Below, in pieces: positions 27,045 through 35,419 of a stretch of 64,000 nt of DNA (the stretch's first letter is position 1; each line of letters begins with the position of its first letter). The translations under genes were made by a program, and so were the position numbers. Origin of the DNA: CAYVTM01 sp964454645. Its GTDB lineage: Bacteria > Bacteroidota > Bacteroidia > Sphingobacteriales > Sphingobacteriaceae. Where the stretch lies: the NCBI GenBank assembly GCA_964454645.1, contig CAYVTM010000004.1:186001-250000 (forward strand), read 5' to 3'. The notes under the pieces are model-generated. The model had not been told where the DNA came from. It did no database searches and saw only the letters and a program-made list of their open reading frames with translations.

Positions 27045-28220
27045 ATGAAAGAAGTTTATATCGTAGCTGCGGCACGTACACCCATGGGGAGTTTTGGAGG
27101 ATCATTAGCTTCATTATCAGCAACTAAGCTAGGAGCAATTGCTATTAAAGAAGCCGTAATAAGAGCTGGTATTAAGCCGGAAATGGTTCAGGAAGTGTAT
27201 ATGGGTAATGTGTTGTCGGCGAATTTAGGCCAGGCTCCCGCTACTCAGGCTGCTAAATTTGCCGGACTGCCCGATTTGCCTACAACTACTGTAAATAAAG
27301 TATGTGCTTCAGGTTCTAAAGCCATTATGTTGGCGGCACAGTCTATACAATTAGGCATCAACGATATCGTAATTGCAGGAGGGATGGAGAGCATGAGTAA
27401 CACGCCTTTTTATTTAGATAAAGCAAGAACCGGATATAAACTGGGACATCAGCAAGTTACGGATGGGTTGGTTAAAGATGGTTTATGGGATGTATACAAC
27501 GATTATCACATGGGTAATGCTGCGGAATTATGTGCTGCAGAATGTAATATTTCACGTGAAGAGCAGGATGCTTTTGCGATTGAATCATATAAACGTGCAC
27601 AAGCGGCCTATGCGAATGGTTTGTTTAAGGATGAAATCGTTCCTGTAGAAATTTCAGGTAAGAGTGGAGATATAATTATTAGCGAGGATGAAGAATTTAA
27701 AGCGGTAAAATTTGATAAGATTCCGAATCTGAAACCGGTATTTCGCAGAGATGGAACGGTAACAGCAGCGAATGCTTCTACTCTGAACGATGGTGCTTCG
27801 GCATTGGTATTGATGAGTAAAGAAAAGGCCGAAGAGTTAGGGATAAGACCTATGGCAAAAATTTTAGGATATGCCGATGCTCAACAAGCTCCCGAATGGT
27901 TTACCACAGCTCCTTCGCTTGCAATACCTCGCGCTTTGGAACATGCCGGAGTTAAAGCAGAGGATGTAGATGCTTATGAAATTAACGAAGCCTTTTCGGT
28001 AGTATCCATTGCTAACAATCAAAAACTAAAATTAAATCCGGAAAAGGTAAACGTGAACGGCGGCGCTGTTTCATTAGGACATCCGCTGGGAAGTTCAGGC
28101 AGTAGAATCGTAGTTACCTTGCTTTCGGTTTTAAAACAAAGAAACGGTAAAATCGGAGTGACCGGTATCTGCAATGGTGGAGGCGGAGCTTCTGCAATTG
28201 TCATTGAGAATATGCAATAA
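27045..28220 (+). CDS. Acetyl-CoA C-acetyltransferase (thiolase)
   Basis: A 391-residue thiolase of the biosynthetic/AtoB type. The active residues are visible: the nucleophile Cys87 in NKVCASGSKA, the histidine in GGAVSLGHPLGSSGSR and the second cysteine in GICNGGGGAS. It joins or cleaves acetoacetyl-CoA. In aerobes such genes serve fatty-acid or amino-acid breakdown or ketone and butanoyl metabolism. It stands alone with a terminator 7 bases after its stop codon. The neighbours give no pathway clue. Confidence 0.94.
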   Translation: MKEVYIVAAARTPMGSFGGSLASLSATKLGAIAIKEAVIRAGIKPEMVQEVYMGNVLSANLGQAPATQAAKFAGLPDLPTTTVNKVCASGSKAIMLAAQSIQLGINDIVIAGGMESMSNTPFYLDKARTGYKLGHQQVTDGLVKDGLWDVYNDYHMGNAAELCAAECNISREEQDAFAIESYKRAQAAYANGLFKDEIVPVEISGKSGDIIISEDEEFKAVKFDKIPNLKPVFRRDGTVTAANASTLNDGASALVLMSKEKAEELGIRPMAKILGYADAQQAPEWFTTAPSLAIPRALEHAGVKAEDVDAYEINEAFSVVSIANNQKLKLNPEKVNVNGGAVSLGHPLGSSGSRIVVTLLSVLKQRNGKIGVTGICNGGGGASAIVIENMQ

Positions 28221-28226
28221 CCTTTA

Positions 28227-28258
28227 AAAAGGTCGGGTAAAATATCTGACCTTTTATA
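28227..28258 (+). terminator. Terminator after the thiolase gene
   Basis: AAAAGGTC (28227-28234) pairs with GACCTTTT (28248-28255) around a 13-base loop, with a T-rich tail. It lies 7 bases after the stop codon. Confidence 0.75.
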
Positions 28259-28301
28259 TTTCCGAAAATTAAATTTGCTACACAATAAGCCTTTAAAAAA
28301 A

Positions 28302-29261
28302 ATGAAAAAAACTTTACTTGCCTTTTTACTTTCAATAACGACTCTTTTTGTTTGGTCGCAAGCTCCTGTAAATCCCGGCTTTGAAAGCTGGACGAATATT
28401 ATATTTTTTGATGAACCTCAGGGTTATGTAAGCTCGAATTATTATTCGATTATCAGCGGAGCAGGAGGATTGCCGCGTGCAAACGTTTTCAAATCTACCG
28501 ATAAGCATTCAGGAACCTATGCAATTAAACTCGAGTCGTATGCCAATCCAAACGATCCTACGAAAGGAATTCCCGGGCTTGCGGTTACGGCAGAACTCGA
28601 TATTCCGAATGTAAGTATAAAAGCGGGGTTCCCTGTTTCCTCAAATTTCACAAGCTTTAAAGGATACTATAAATATGCCCAGGGAACTGAGCCTGATACC
28701 GCTGCGATTGCAGTTGTACTTTATAAACGCGATACAAATAATCAACTGATGATAGTTGGAGCAGGCTATGCTTTCTTATCCAATCAATCGAGTTATACCG
28801 AATTTACCGGGAATATAAATTTCTTTTCTCAGGAAACTGCTGATACTGCTGTTATCGCTATTTCAACTTCTACACGTTTTGACATTCAATTATTCATCGA
28901 TAGTTTGGATTTCAATGCGATCGATGTTCCTATCGGTTCGGTTTTATTTGTAGATGATTTGAGTTTTGAAGGGGGGATCAATGGCATTGAGAAAAGTATT
29001 AAACTTTCAAATTTATTGAGCTATCCGAATCCTGCACAATCGGTACTGAATATTCGTACGAGCCATGCTGTTCAAGGGAATGCTGAATTGGTAATTTTAA
29101 ATATGCTGGGACAGGAAGTGCAACGTTATTCCTTTGTGAATACCTCTTTGCAAAACGAAATTCAAATTCCTGTTTCGAAATTACAAAACGGTTCTTATTC
29201 TTTTCTGTTACTTAGTCAGTCAGGATTGCAAAGCGGAAAGTTTATGGTAATTCAGCAATAA
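28302..29261 (+). CDS. Secreted protein with T9SS type A sorting domain
   Basis: A 319-residue protein. I use the ATG at 28302, which gives a clean signal peptide (MKKTLLAFLLSITTLFVWSQ-type). An upstream frame to 28275 adds nine non-signal residues. The body (about 25-230) has a jelly-roll-like carbohydrate-module pattern (NPGFESWTN, then SKHSGTYAIKLES). The C-terminal 75 residues contain the SYPNPAQSVLNIRT and LQNGSYSFLL motifs of a type A sorting domain, which directs T9SS export and surface attachment. The substrate is unknown. Confidence 0.88.
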   Translation: MKKTLLAFLLSITTLFVWSQAPVNPGFESWTNIIFFDEPQGYVSSNYYSIISGAGGLPRANVFKSTDKHSGTYAIKLESYANPNDPTKGIPGLAVTAELDIPNVSIKAGFPVSSNFTSFKGYYKYAQGTEPDTAAIAVVLYKRDTNNQLMIVGAGYAFLSNQSSYTEFTGNINFFSQETADTAVIAISTSTRFDIQLFIDSLDFNAIDVPIGSVLFVDDLSFEGGINGIEKSIKLSNLLSYPNPAQSVLNIRTSHAVQGNAELVILNMLGQEVQRYSFVNTSLQNEIQIPVSKLQNGSYSFLLLSQSGLQSGKFMVIQQ

Positions 29262-29266
29262 AGAAT

Positions 29267-29764
29267 TTAACTTCCATCAAGTTCTTTCAATAAGTCATCG
29301 AGGTCGAGGGCTTTTGTGAACATGTCTATTTTACCATCCGCTTGTTTGGGCCAAAGTTCTTTGGGGCGGTCCCAATACAATTCCACGCCATTGCCGTCGG
29401 GGTCGTTGAGGTATAATGCTTCAGACACCCCGTGGTCGCTGGCTCCGGTAAGTGAATAAAATGCTCTGCGTAACCGATCGTAAATAAAAGCAAGATCTTT
29501 TCGGGTTGGATAAACAATGGCAGTATGATACAATCCCACTCCCTCTTTCGATGCGGGTGGCATGTTTTTGCTGTGCCAGGTGTTTAAGCCGATATGATGA
29601 TGATAGCCTCCTGCGGAAACAAAAGCTGCCTGGGTTCCATAGTGCATCGTTATTTCAAAACCCAATAGCTCATGATAAAATTCGAGTGCACGATTCAGGT
29701 CGGAAACTTTTAAATGGACGTGTCCAATTCGGGTTTGCGCAGGTATCGTATATTTTTCAGTCAT
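29267..29764 (-). CDS. VOC-family ring-cleavage-dioxygenase-like protein
   Basis: A 165-residue vicinal-oxygen-chelate protein resembling the CatE (catechol-2,3-dioxygenase) group. It opens with RIGHVHLKVSDLNRALEFYHELLGF, has FVSAGGYHHHIGLNTWHS in the middle and LYLNDPDGNGVELYWDRP near the end, which provide the usual histidine and glutamate metal ligands. It is shorter than full-length extradiol dioxygenases and may be a one-domain relative. It converges with the T9SS gene 5 bases away and lies 34 bases downstream of the FMN reductase gene. Confidence 0.85.
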   Translation of the reverse strand: MTEKYTIPAQTRIGHVHLKVSDLNRALEFYHELLGFEITMHYGTQAAFVSAGGYHHHIGLNTWHSKNMPPASKEGVGLYHTAIVYPTRKDLAFIYDRLRRAFYSLTGASDHGVSEALYLNDPDGNGVELYWDRPKELWPKQADGKIDMFTKALDLDDLLKELDGS

Positions 29765-29798
29765 GAGTGTCGGAAAGTAATTTTATGATTTTTGTAAT

Positions 29799-30461
29799 TT
29801 ATTCAATTCGTTCTGTATCCGGGTCCGGTTTCTCACCTAAAAATTCTATCCAGGCTTTTTTCATGCAGGGATAATTTTTAGCGGCCTCTACCTGACTCAT
29901 GAATGCTGCAATGGTTTGCCCGAAACGTTTTGCGAGTACTTCATCCACAATGGAATCGTCATCACCCAATGCTTTGTGAGCCGTTGCCAGGGAAAACATT
30001 GCGGAAAAAATATTTGCTCCCAGTTTTTCCAAAGGAACACGCAAGGTCCAAAGCCCATGATTCCCACCTGCCATAGATGTAGAAGCAGACATAATCAAAG
30101 CCTGGCTTTCGTTGAAAGGTTGCGGGCGAAAACGCGAAACCCAATCGATCGTATTCTTTAAGAGCCCGGGAATAGAACCGTTATATTCGGGGGATGCTAT
30201 TACAAAAGCATCGTTCGCTAAAATACGCTTCTTTAATTCCAATGCCCCTTCGGGATGAAAATTGTCCGTTTCCAAGTCCTGATTGAAAGAGGGACAATCG
30301 AATTCACTCATAGTGGCATAGTCAACAATACCACCGTTTTTTTCAATGACAGCCCTTGCTATGCGTGTTAATTTTGTATTCAGCGAGTCGGCTCTGAGCG
30401 ATGCTGAAAACACAAGAATCTTTAAGGGGTTCTGTTTGATAGTTAATTTTTCTTCGCTCAT
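29799..30461 (-). CDS. NADPH-dependent FMN reductase
   Basis: A 220-residue flavodoxin-fold oxidoreductase. The phosphate-binding start FSASLRADSLNTKL and the flavin-contact segment ASPEYNGSIPGLLKNTIDW are those of the NADPH-dependent FMN reductase/azoreductase family. Such proteins reduce FMN, quinones or chromate. It is followed, on the same strand, by the VOC protein, so the two may share a transcript. It lies beside the catalase gene in a plausibly redox-related neighbourhood. Confidence 0.9.
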   Translation of the reverse strand: MSEEKLTIKQNPLKILVFSASLRADSLNTKLTRIARAVIEKNGGIVDYATMSEFDCPSFNQDLETDNFHPEGALELKKRILANDAFVIASPEYNGSIPGLLKNTIDWVSRFRPQPFNESQALIMSASTSMAGGNHGLWTLRVPLEKLGANIFSAMFSLATAHKALGDDDSIVDEVLAKRFGQTIAAFMSQVEAAKNYPCMKKAWIEFLGEKPDPDTERIE

Positions 30462-30527
30462 GTATGGTTAAATAGGGTATATAAATATAGGGAAAAAACA
30501 CATCTTCCTGTACATCCCTATATTTTC

Positions 30528-30559
30528 AGAAACCTCCCAAGATTAATTGAGAGGTTTTG
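30528..30559 (-). terminator. Weak hairpin after catalase
   Basis: AAACCTC (30530-30536) and GAGGTTT (30551-30557) form a 7-bp stem beyond the catalase stop codon. Only a short T-run follows on the minus strand, so this is a weak candidate. Confidence 0.4.
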
Positions 30560-30578
30560 AAAAATATTCCTAAGAAGC

Positions 30579-32096
30579 TTAAACTTTATCAGGCCGAGGG
30601 GCCCATTTATCATAAGGTGTCATGTCGAACTTATTCACCTCATCCATCGTTAAGCCTAATGCTTTTGCTACACCTTCTCCATATTCCGGATCGGCTTTAA
30701 AGCAATTCAGGATATGGCGAATCTGTATGAACTTCTCTGCACCACCAACTTGAGCAGCTGTATTTTTAAAGAGTAGATCGGCCTTACCATCTTTTTTGAT
30801 GATGCGGAATAAATCTCCGGGCTGTGTATAATAATCTTCATCGTCATCCCTGAAATTGTGAGCGTAAGCAGTACCGTCTAATGCCAAAGGGGGTTCTTTC
30901 GCCGAAGCTTGCTCTTCCCATTCTCCATAGCTGTTCGGGTTATAATGTTTCGTATCCCCATAATTCCCATCTACACGCATCGCGCCATCGCGGTGATAAG
31001 CATGATAGGGACAAGTAGGCTTGTTAACAGGGATCTGGTAATGATTTACACCCAGTCTGTAACGTTGAGCATCTCCGTACGAGAACAATCTTCCCTGCAA
31101 CATTTTATCCGGAGAGAAACCGATTCCCGGAACAATATTCGTAGGGTTGAATGCCGCCTGCTCCACATCCTGAAAGTAGTTTTCCGGATTTCTGTTCAAT
31201 TCAAATTCCCCGACAGGTATAAGCGGAAAATCTTTTTTAGACCATATTTTTGTTAAGTCGAAAGGATGGAAGCGATATGTTTTCGCTTGCTCTTCAGTCA
31301 TGATTTGAATAAACATTTTCCATTTCGGAAAATCTTTTCGTTCAATTGCGTCAAATAAATCGCGTTGGGAAGATTCCCTGTCTTTCCCTACGATTTGGGT
31401 GGCTTCTTCATCTGAAAGATTTTCGATTCCCTGTTGTGTGACGAAATGGAATTTTATCCAATGTCTGATATTATCTTTATTAATAAAACTAAAGGTATGA
31501 CTCCCGAATCCATGCATGTGTCTGTATCCTCTGGGAATACCCCGATCACTCATAGTAATGGTAATTTGGTGTAGAGCTTCCGGAAGCAAGGTCCAGAAAT
31601 CCCAGTTATTATTGGCACTTCGTAAATTTGTTTTCGGATCGCGTTTTACGGCATGGTTCAGATCCGGAAATTTCATCGGGTCGCGGAAGAAAAATACCGG
31701 AGTATTATTTCCTACTAAATCCCAGATACCTTCATCCGTATAAAATTTCATGGCAAAACCTCTGATATCTCTTTCGGCATCAGCAGCTCCCCGTTCACCG
31801 GCAACGGTAGAGAAGCGGACAAACATATCTGTCTTCTTCCCAATTTTGTTGAAAATACTTGCTTTGGTATAAGCTGTAATATCGTGTGTAACGGTAAATG
31901 TTCCGAAAGCACCGGAACCTTTTGCATGCATTCTTCTTTCCGGAATTACTTCCCTGTCGAAGTGTGCCATCTTTTCTAAAAACCATACATCCTGCATCAG
32001 CATGGGTCCGCGTGGGCCGGCAGTTTGCGCATTCTGATTATCCGGAACAGGAGCTCCGGTTACTCTGGTTAGTTTCGAATCTTTTTTCTTTTCCAT
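30579..32096 (-). CDS. katA: Catalase, clade 3 monofunctional heme type
   Basis: A 505-residue small-subunit heme catalase that breaks down hydrogen peroxide. The catalytic histidine is in RRMHAKGSGAFG, the asparagine in VGNNTPVFFF and the proximal tyrosine ligand in RLFSYGDAQRYRLG. Length and the VTGAPVPDNQN start match clade 3 enzymes. No signal peptide is present, so it is cytoplasmic. No OxyR gene lies in the window. Confidence 0.96.
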   Translation of the reverse strand: MEKKKDSKLTRVTGAPVPDNQNAQTAGPRGPMLMQDVWFLEKMAHFDREVIPERRMHAKGSGAFGTFTVTHDITAYTKASIFNKIGKKTDMFVRFSTVAGERGAADAERDIRGFAMKFYTDEGIWDLVGNNTPVFFFRDPMKFPDLNHAVKRDPKTNLRSANNNWDFWTLLPEALHQITITMSDRGIPRGYRHMHGFGSHTFSFINKDNIRHWIKFHFVTQQGIENLSDEEATQIVGKDRESSQRDLFDAIERKDFPKWKMFIQIMTEEQAKTYRFHPFDLTKIWSKKDFPLIPVGEFELNRNPENYFQDVEQAAFNPTNIVPGIGFSPDKMLQGRLFSYGDAQRYRLGVNHYQIPVNKPTCPYHAYHRDGAMRVDGNYGDTKHYNPNSYGEWEEQASAKEPPLALDGTAYAHNFRDDDEDYYTQPGDLFRIIKKDGKADLLFKNTAAQVGGAEKFIQIRHILNCFKADPEYGEGVAKALGLTMDEVNKFDMTPYDKWAPRPDKV

Positions 32097-32128
32097 TGTA
32101 TTATAATTTATTGATATACTTTGATGAG

Positions 32129-32430
32129 TTAGACATTGCCGTATATATTCGATTCTTCTCCATCGATAGCAATGGTTTGTCCTTTAATAACGAGGAAGCA
32201 TCTTCACTCAATAGAAATGCTGCTGCCGGAGTAAGAATAGCGCCCGGTGCTATGGCATGGGTATTTATTCCGTCTCGGCCATATTCTAAGGCAGCATTTT
32301 TGGTCATACCCGAAACAGCATGTTTACTCGCAACATAAGGACCCCGATTCAATACTCCGCGAATACCGCCAACGGAAGCTACATTCACGATACGTCCGTA
32401 TTTTTGTTTCTGCATGACATTATTCCTTAA
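32129..32430 (-). pseudogene. Decayed short-chain dehydrogenase/reductase (SDR)
   Basis: An open frame from 32415 reads KYGRIVNVASVGGIRG and YVASKHAVSGMTKNAALEYGRDGINTHAIAPGAI, including the catalytic YxxxK. The N-terminal Rossmann half is missing. A few family-like residues (PLRNNV) precede the methionine but run into a stop. After PGAILTP the sequence jumps to AAAFLLSEDAS, a deletion of the usual stretch. A frameshift then leaves the conserved IKGQTIAIDG tail in another frame, ending at a TAA at 32129. So the gene is truncated, deleted and shifted. It lies just upstream of catalase. Confidence 0.8.
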
Positions 32431-32750
32431 TGGTTATGGAGTACAATCAAAACAGGACTGCCTGTTAGGGGCATTATTCAGTTATTCTTCAATAGATGCC
32501 TTGCATAAATATAAGTATAATAAAGTGAAAAAAAAACTATCGAGGGTATGTTGGGAGGAAGTATTACTTTGTTATACAATTATTTTCAGATGTTTAGATT
32601 GACTAAGCCCGGGAGAAGTTCATCAATATGATAAGATCATATAAAAGGGAGCAGTTTTTTGAATAAGGACTAATGTATTGTATAGGAATTAAGTGAATGA
32701 GAGAGTAGATTGATATTTGTGTATAGAAATCCTCTTTCTAGTCTATCACA
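32431..32750. other. Gene-free AT-rich spacer
   Basis: About 320 bases between the SDR remnant and the peroxidase gene. I see no convincing coding frame, hairpin or promoter. It may contain the eroded upstream part of the SDR gene. Confidence 0.5.
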
Positions 32751-33806
32751 CTAATGCATATTTATAAAGGGGTTACCGAATACCGGATTGCTAAGTAAGT
32801 TTGAATCGGTTAAAGTTTTTAAAAAGGCAATAATTTGTTTTTTCTCCAAGGCTGTCAGAGGGGATGTGCGTTGATGTGCAAGACCCATCTTTGAATCTAA
32901 ATTTGCACTGTGCTGAACACCCTCACTATAAAAATCTAGTACTTCCTCGAGTGTTTCAAACCGTCCGTCGTGCATATAAGGTGCTGTTACGGCAATATTT
33001 CGTAAGGAGGGTATTTTAAATTTGCCATTGTCTTTCAGTAGGTTTGTGTATCCACCTAAACCTTTGTCTTTGTATAAACCCGGATCTTTTATGTCATCTA
33101 GTCCATTGTTGCTAAATCCTCCGGTAGTACCCAATGCATTGGCATCCGTTGTATGACAATGTAAACAATCACCCCGTGTCATATCATTCATTAATACAAA
33201 GCCGGCATATTCTTCTTTTGTAAGATATTCCTCACCGGCTATTACTTTGTCAAATTTAGATTGATTAGAAATGAGAGTTCTTAGGAATTGTCCAATAGCT
33301 TTAGCTATCAGTATACTATCAATTTTCTGATTTCCAAAAGCGGCTTTAAATTTTCGAGTATAAAATGCATTTGATTGAACTCGATCAACGGCTATTTTCC
33401 ATGGCAAACTCATTTCTGTCGCGTCTCTTACAGGATGAAATATTTGTTCCTCCAGGGAAGATGCTCTGCCATCCCAAAAGAAAGAGGAATACCATGCAAG
33501 ATTAAACAAAGGCATGGTGTTACGATTAGATAGCATTCCTTTATGTCCTTTTGTAAACGTGTTTGGAGCATCGCTAAACGCTTTCTCTTGCTTATGACAG
33601 CTTGCGCAGGACAGATCGAAATTCAGACTTAATGTGGGGTCGTAAAATAAGTACCTGCCTAATGTCACTCCCTCGTTTGTTACAGGGTTACTAACGGAGT
33701 TAGGCATATTCGGAAAGAATTTTAATTCTGGAAAAATGTATGGGCTCGGGTTTTGGGTAAAAGCCGCAAGTATAATAAAAAGACAAACTAAGAGAATAAC
33801 ACGCAT
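32751..33806 (-). CDS. Di-heme cytochrome-c peroxidase (CCP/MauG family), secreted
   Basis: A 351-residue protein with a signal peptide (about residues 1-17) and two c-type heme sites: C67-x-x-C70-H71 in LSCASCHKQ and C214-x-x-C217-H218 in GDCLHCHTT. These bind the electron-transfer and peroxidatic hemes. It should reduce hydrogen peroxide with electrons from a periplasmic cytochrome, or act as a MauG-like oxidase. It is only 7 bases downstream of a T9SS protein gene on the same strand, so the two are probably one operon. No T9SS domain is seen on this protein. Confidence 0.93.
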   Translation of the reverse strand: MRVILLVCLFIILAAFTQNPSPYIFPELKFFPNMPNSVSNPVTNEGVTLGRYLFYDPTLSLNFDLSCASCHKQEKAFSDAPNTFTKGHKGMLSNRNTMPLFNLAWYSSFFWDGRASSLEEQIFHPVRDATEMSLPWKIAVDRVQSNAFYTRKFKAAFGNQKIDSILIAKAIGQFLRTLISNQSKFDKVIAGEEYLTKEEYAGFVLMNDMTRGDCLHCHTTDANALGTTGGFSNNGLDDIKDPGLYKDKGLGGYTNLLKDNGKFKIPSLRNIAVTAPYMHDGRFETLEEVLDFYSEGVQHSANLDSKMGLAHQRTSPLTALEKKQIIAFLKTLTDSNLLSNPVFGNPFINMH

Positions 33807-33813
33807 AAATATA

Positions 33814-34764
33814 TCAATTATGGTTAATCATAATTGGTATGGTTTCTGATTTTTTGTTAGTTTCTATTTTTAGATAGTAGGAGCCGGCACTATATTTCTT
33901 AGTATCGATGAAAAATTTTGTTGGAATATTTTTCCATTCATCAACAATTTTCCCTTCCGAATTTAGTAAGGTCATGTGTCGGATGATATGAAACTCCTGA
34001 AGTTTCTGGGTCTCTATATGTAATATATCAGAGACCGGATTTGGATATACATTTAAGTATTCTTTTTGCTTCTCTTCTCCAACAGTATGAATTATAGTGC
34101 CGTCTATTGAAAAATTATCCATCATCCAACCCTCTCTCTGCATAGTATCTACAGAGTCGGATAAAAAAGTATAACGTATAATAAGACTATCATATAAAGA
34201 TACCCAACTTGTGCTAAAACATAACCAAATATCTGTCCAATTACTATCTGTTCCGGTAAATCCATATCCTTTAAATTTATCTACCTCCGGATGATTAATT
34301 AAGCCATAGTTTTCCTGTTTAAATCCATAGAAATTATAGATATATGGGTTTAAAGATGTTCCCCACCATGAATTACCACCGTTTACCGAAAATTCAACAA
34401 TCCCCCCTTCTGTTAGGCTATCCATATCCAGTTTTTGTGTCCAACGTATTGCCAGTACTCCAAACGCGTCGGCTGCCCTAATCGAGAATTGAAAACTTGA
34501 TTTGCTGTTTTTACCTACATAGTTTAGGGTGTCGGTAATAATTGCATTGGGCAAAGATGCTGCTGAATTAAAAAAGTGTTTTTGGGGTTTTCCGATTTGC
34601 CAAAGATTTGTACTGTCATCATCTATTAGGATACGTATCGATCTTGGAAAGTATAGCGTGTCATAATATGTATCTTCCCCATCAAAATATTGTCTGTAAT
34701 CTTGGGCAAAACCATTGTATCCGATAAATATAAAAATTAGGATAATGAGTAATTTAGTTTTCAT
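33814..34764 (-). CDS. Secreted T9SS type A sorting domain protein
   Basis: A 316-residue protein with a signal peptide (about 1-20, ending GFAQ) and a C-terminal sorting domain: LNVYPNPVSDILHIE and KYSAGSYYLKIE. The central part (about 80-220) has a jelly-roll-like pattern with aromatic strands (WTQKLDMDS, WMMDNFSIDG). No catalytic motif is recognised. It is the first gene of a tight pair with the di-heme peroxidase, an uncommon pairing that may hint at a surface substrate or partner. Confidence 0.88.
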   Translation of the reverse strand: MKTKLLIILIFIFIGYNGFAQDYRQYFDGEDTYYDTLYFPRSIRILIDDDSTNLWQIGKPQKHFFNSAASLPNAIITDTLNYVGKNSKSSFQFSIRAADAFGVLAIRWTQKLDMDSLTEGGIVEFSVNGGNSWWGTSLNPYIYNFYGFKQENYGLINHPEVDKFKGYGFTGTDSNWTDIWLCFSTSWVSLYDSLIIRYTFLSDSVDTMQREGWMMDNFSIDGTIIHTVGEEKQKEYLNVYPNPVSDILHIETQKLQEFHIIRHMTLLNSEGKIVDEWKNIPTKFFIDTKKYSAGSYYLKIETNKKSETIPIMINHN

Positions 34765-35073
34765 GATTGTATTTTTTTAGTTAATAGGATGAAAATGAAT
34801 AAAGTGTTATTCTTAGTCATCTTTATTGAGGGGATTCCGTCAATTATTTTTCTCATACTAAATAGACTTCTTAGGGAAAGTTTTTGCATAATACCGATTT
34901 CATCGGGAGATTTGACTCTCCTCTCTGAAAAATTCATGCCACATTTTATTTTTGAAGCAATTTATTCCAATTATCTGATAGTCAATATAAATTTTTTTTG
35001 ACTGAATGTGATAAAGATGGGATTATAAACAAAAAAGAGCATCCTATTGAAAGGATACTCTTTTTTATTAAAG
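34765..35073. other. Spacer with a terminator, otherwise empty
   Basis: The 309 bases between the T9SS gene and tRNA-Pro hold the bidirectional hairpin at 35031-35066. A short hydrophobic plus-strand frame at 34789-35001 has no convincing gene features, so I do not call it. Confidence 0.5.
35031..35066. terminator. Bidirectional terminator next to tRNA-Pro
   Basis: AAAAAAGAG-c-ATCCT pairs with AGGAT-a-CTCTTTTTT around a 6-base loop. On the minus strand it ends tRNA-Pro transcription, 8 bases after its 3' end. A-rich and T-rich arms make it work in both directions. Confidence 0.85.
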
Positions 35074-35148
35074 TCGGGGTGGCAAGATTCGAACTTGCGA
35101 CCTTCTGGTCCCAAACCAGACGCGATAACCGGGCTACGCTACACCCCG
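35074..35148 (-). tRNA. tRNA-Pro (anticodon TGG)
   Basis: A 75-nt cloverleaf with acceptor CGGGGTG/CACCCCG, a D arm with TAGCGTAGCCCGG, anticodon loop TTTGGGA within CTGG/CCAG, and T arm GCAAGTTCGAATCTTGC. The first base C and the anticodon TGG identify proline. CCA is not encoded. A promoter with TTTG-N17-TATCTTTG precedes it and a terminator follows. Confidence 0.96.
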
Positions 35149-35181
35149 AACAATAGAGGAAAAAACTTCTCTTTGGGTTTG

Positions 35182-35210
35182 CAAAGATATAAAAAATATC
35201 AGCAAGCAAA
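35182..35210 (-). promoter_or_regulatory. Promoter for tRNA-Pro
   Basis: On the minus strand TTTG (35207-35210) and TATCTTTG (35182-35189) are 17 bases apart, fitting the Bacteroidota promoter pattern. The tRNA 5' end is 33 bases downstream. Confidence 0.6.
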
Positions 35211-35372
35211 ATTTTTTTTAAACATTAGCGGTAGATGGCTCTGTTCCAAATTCTTAAAATTCTCCGATTGTTGAAAAAGGCTCCTTAATGCCGCGAACAT
35301 TTCTCGGGAAGTTTTGTTGCAAGCATTAAATACAGGTTTTACCTTCTTTATATAGAATCTAAGCGATAATTT

Positions 35373-35380
35373 TATATTTG
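35373..35380 (+). promoter_or_regulatory. -7 box for the MBL-rhodanese gene
   Basis: TATATTTG matches TAnnTTTG and lies 39 bases before the ATG at 35420. It supports the choice of that start over the frame opening at 35378. Confidence 0.5.
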
Positions 35381-35419
35381 TATCTTGTATTTCCAAGGAT
35401 TATTCTTAAACGAAAGATT

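Noticed and set aside
34789..35001. A 70-residue hydrophobic plus-strand frame
   Set aside because: It is in an AT-rich spacer, where hydrophobic frames arise by chance, and nothing supports it.
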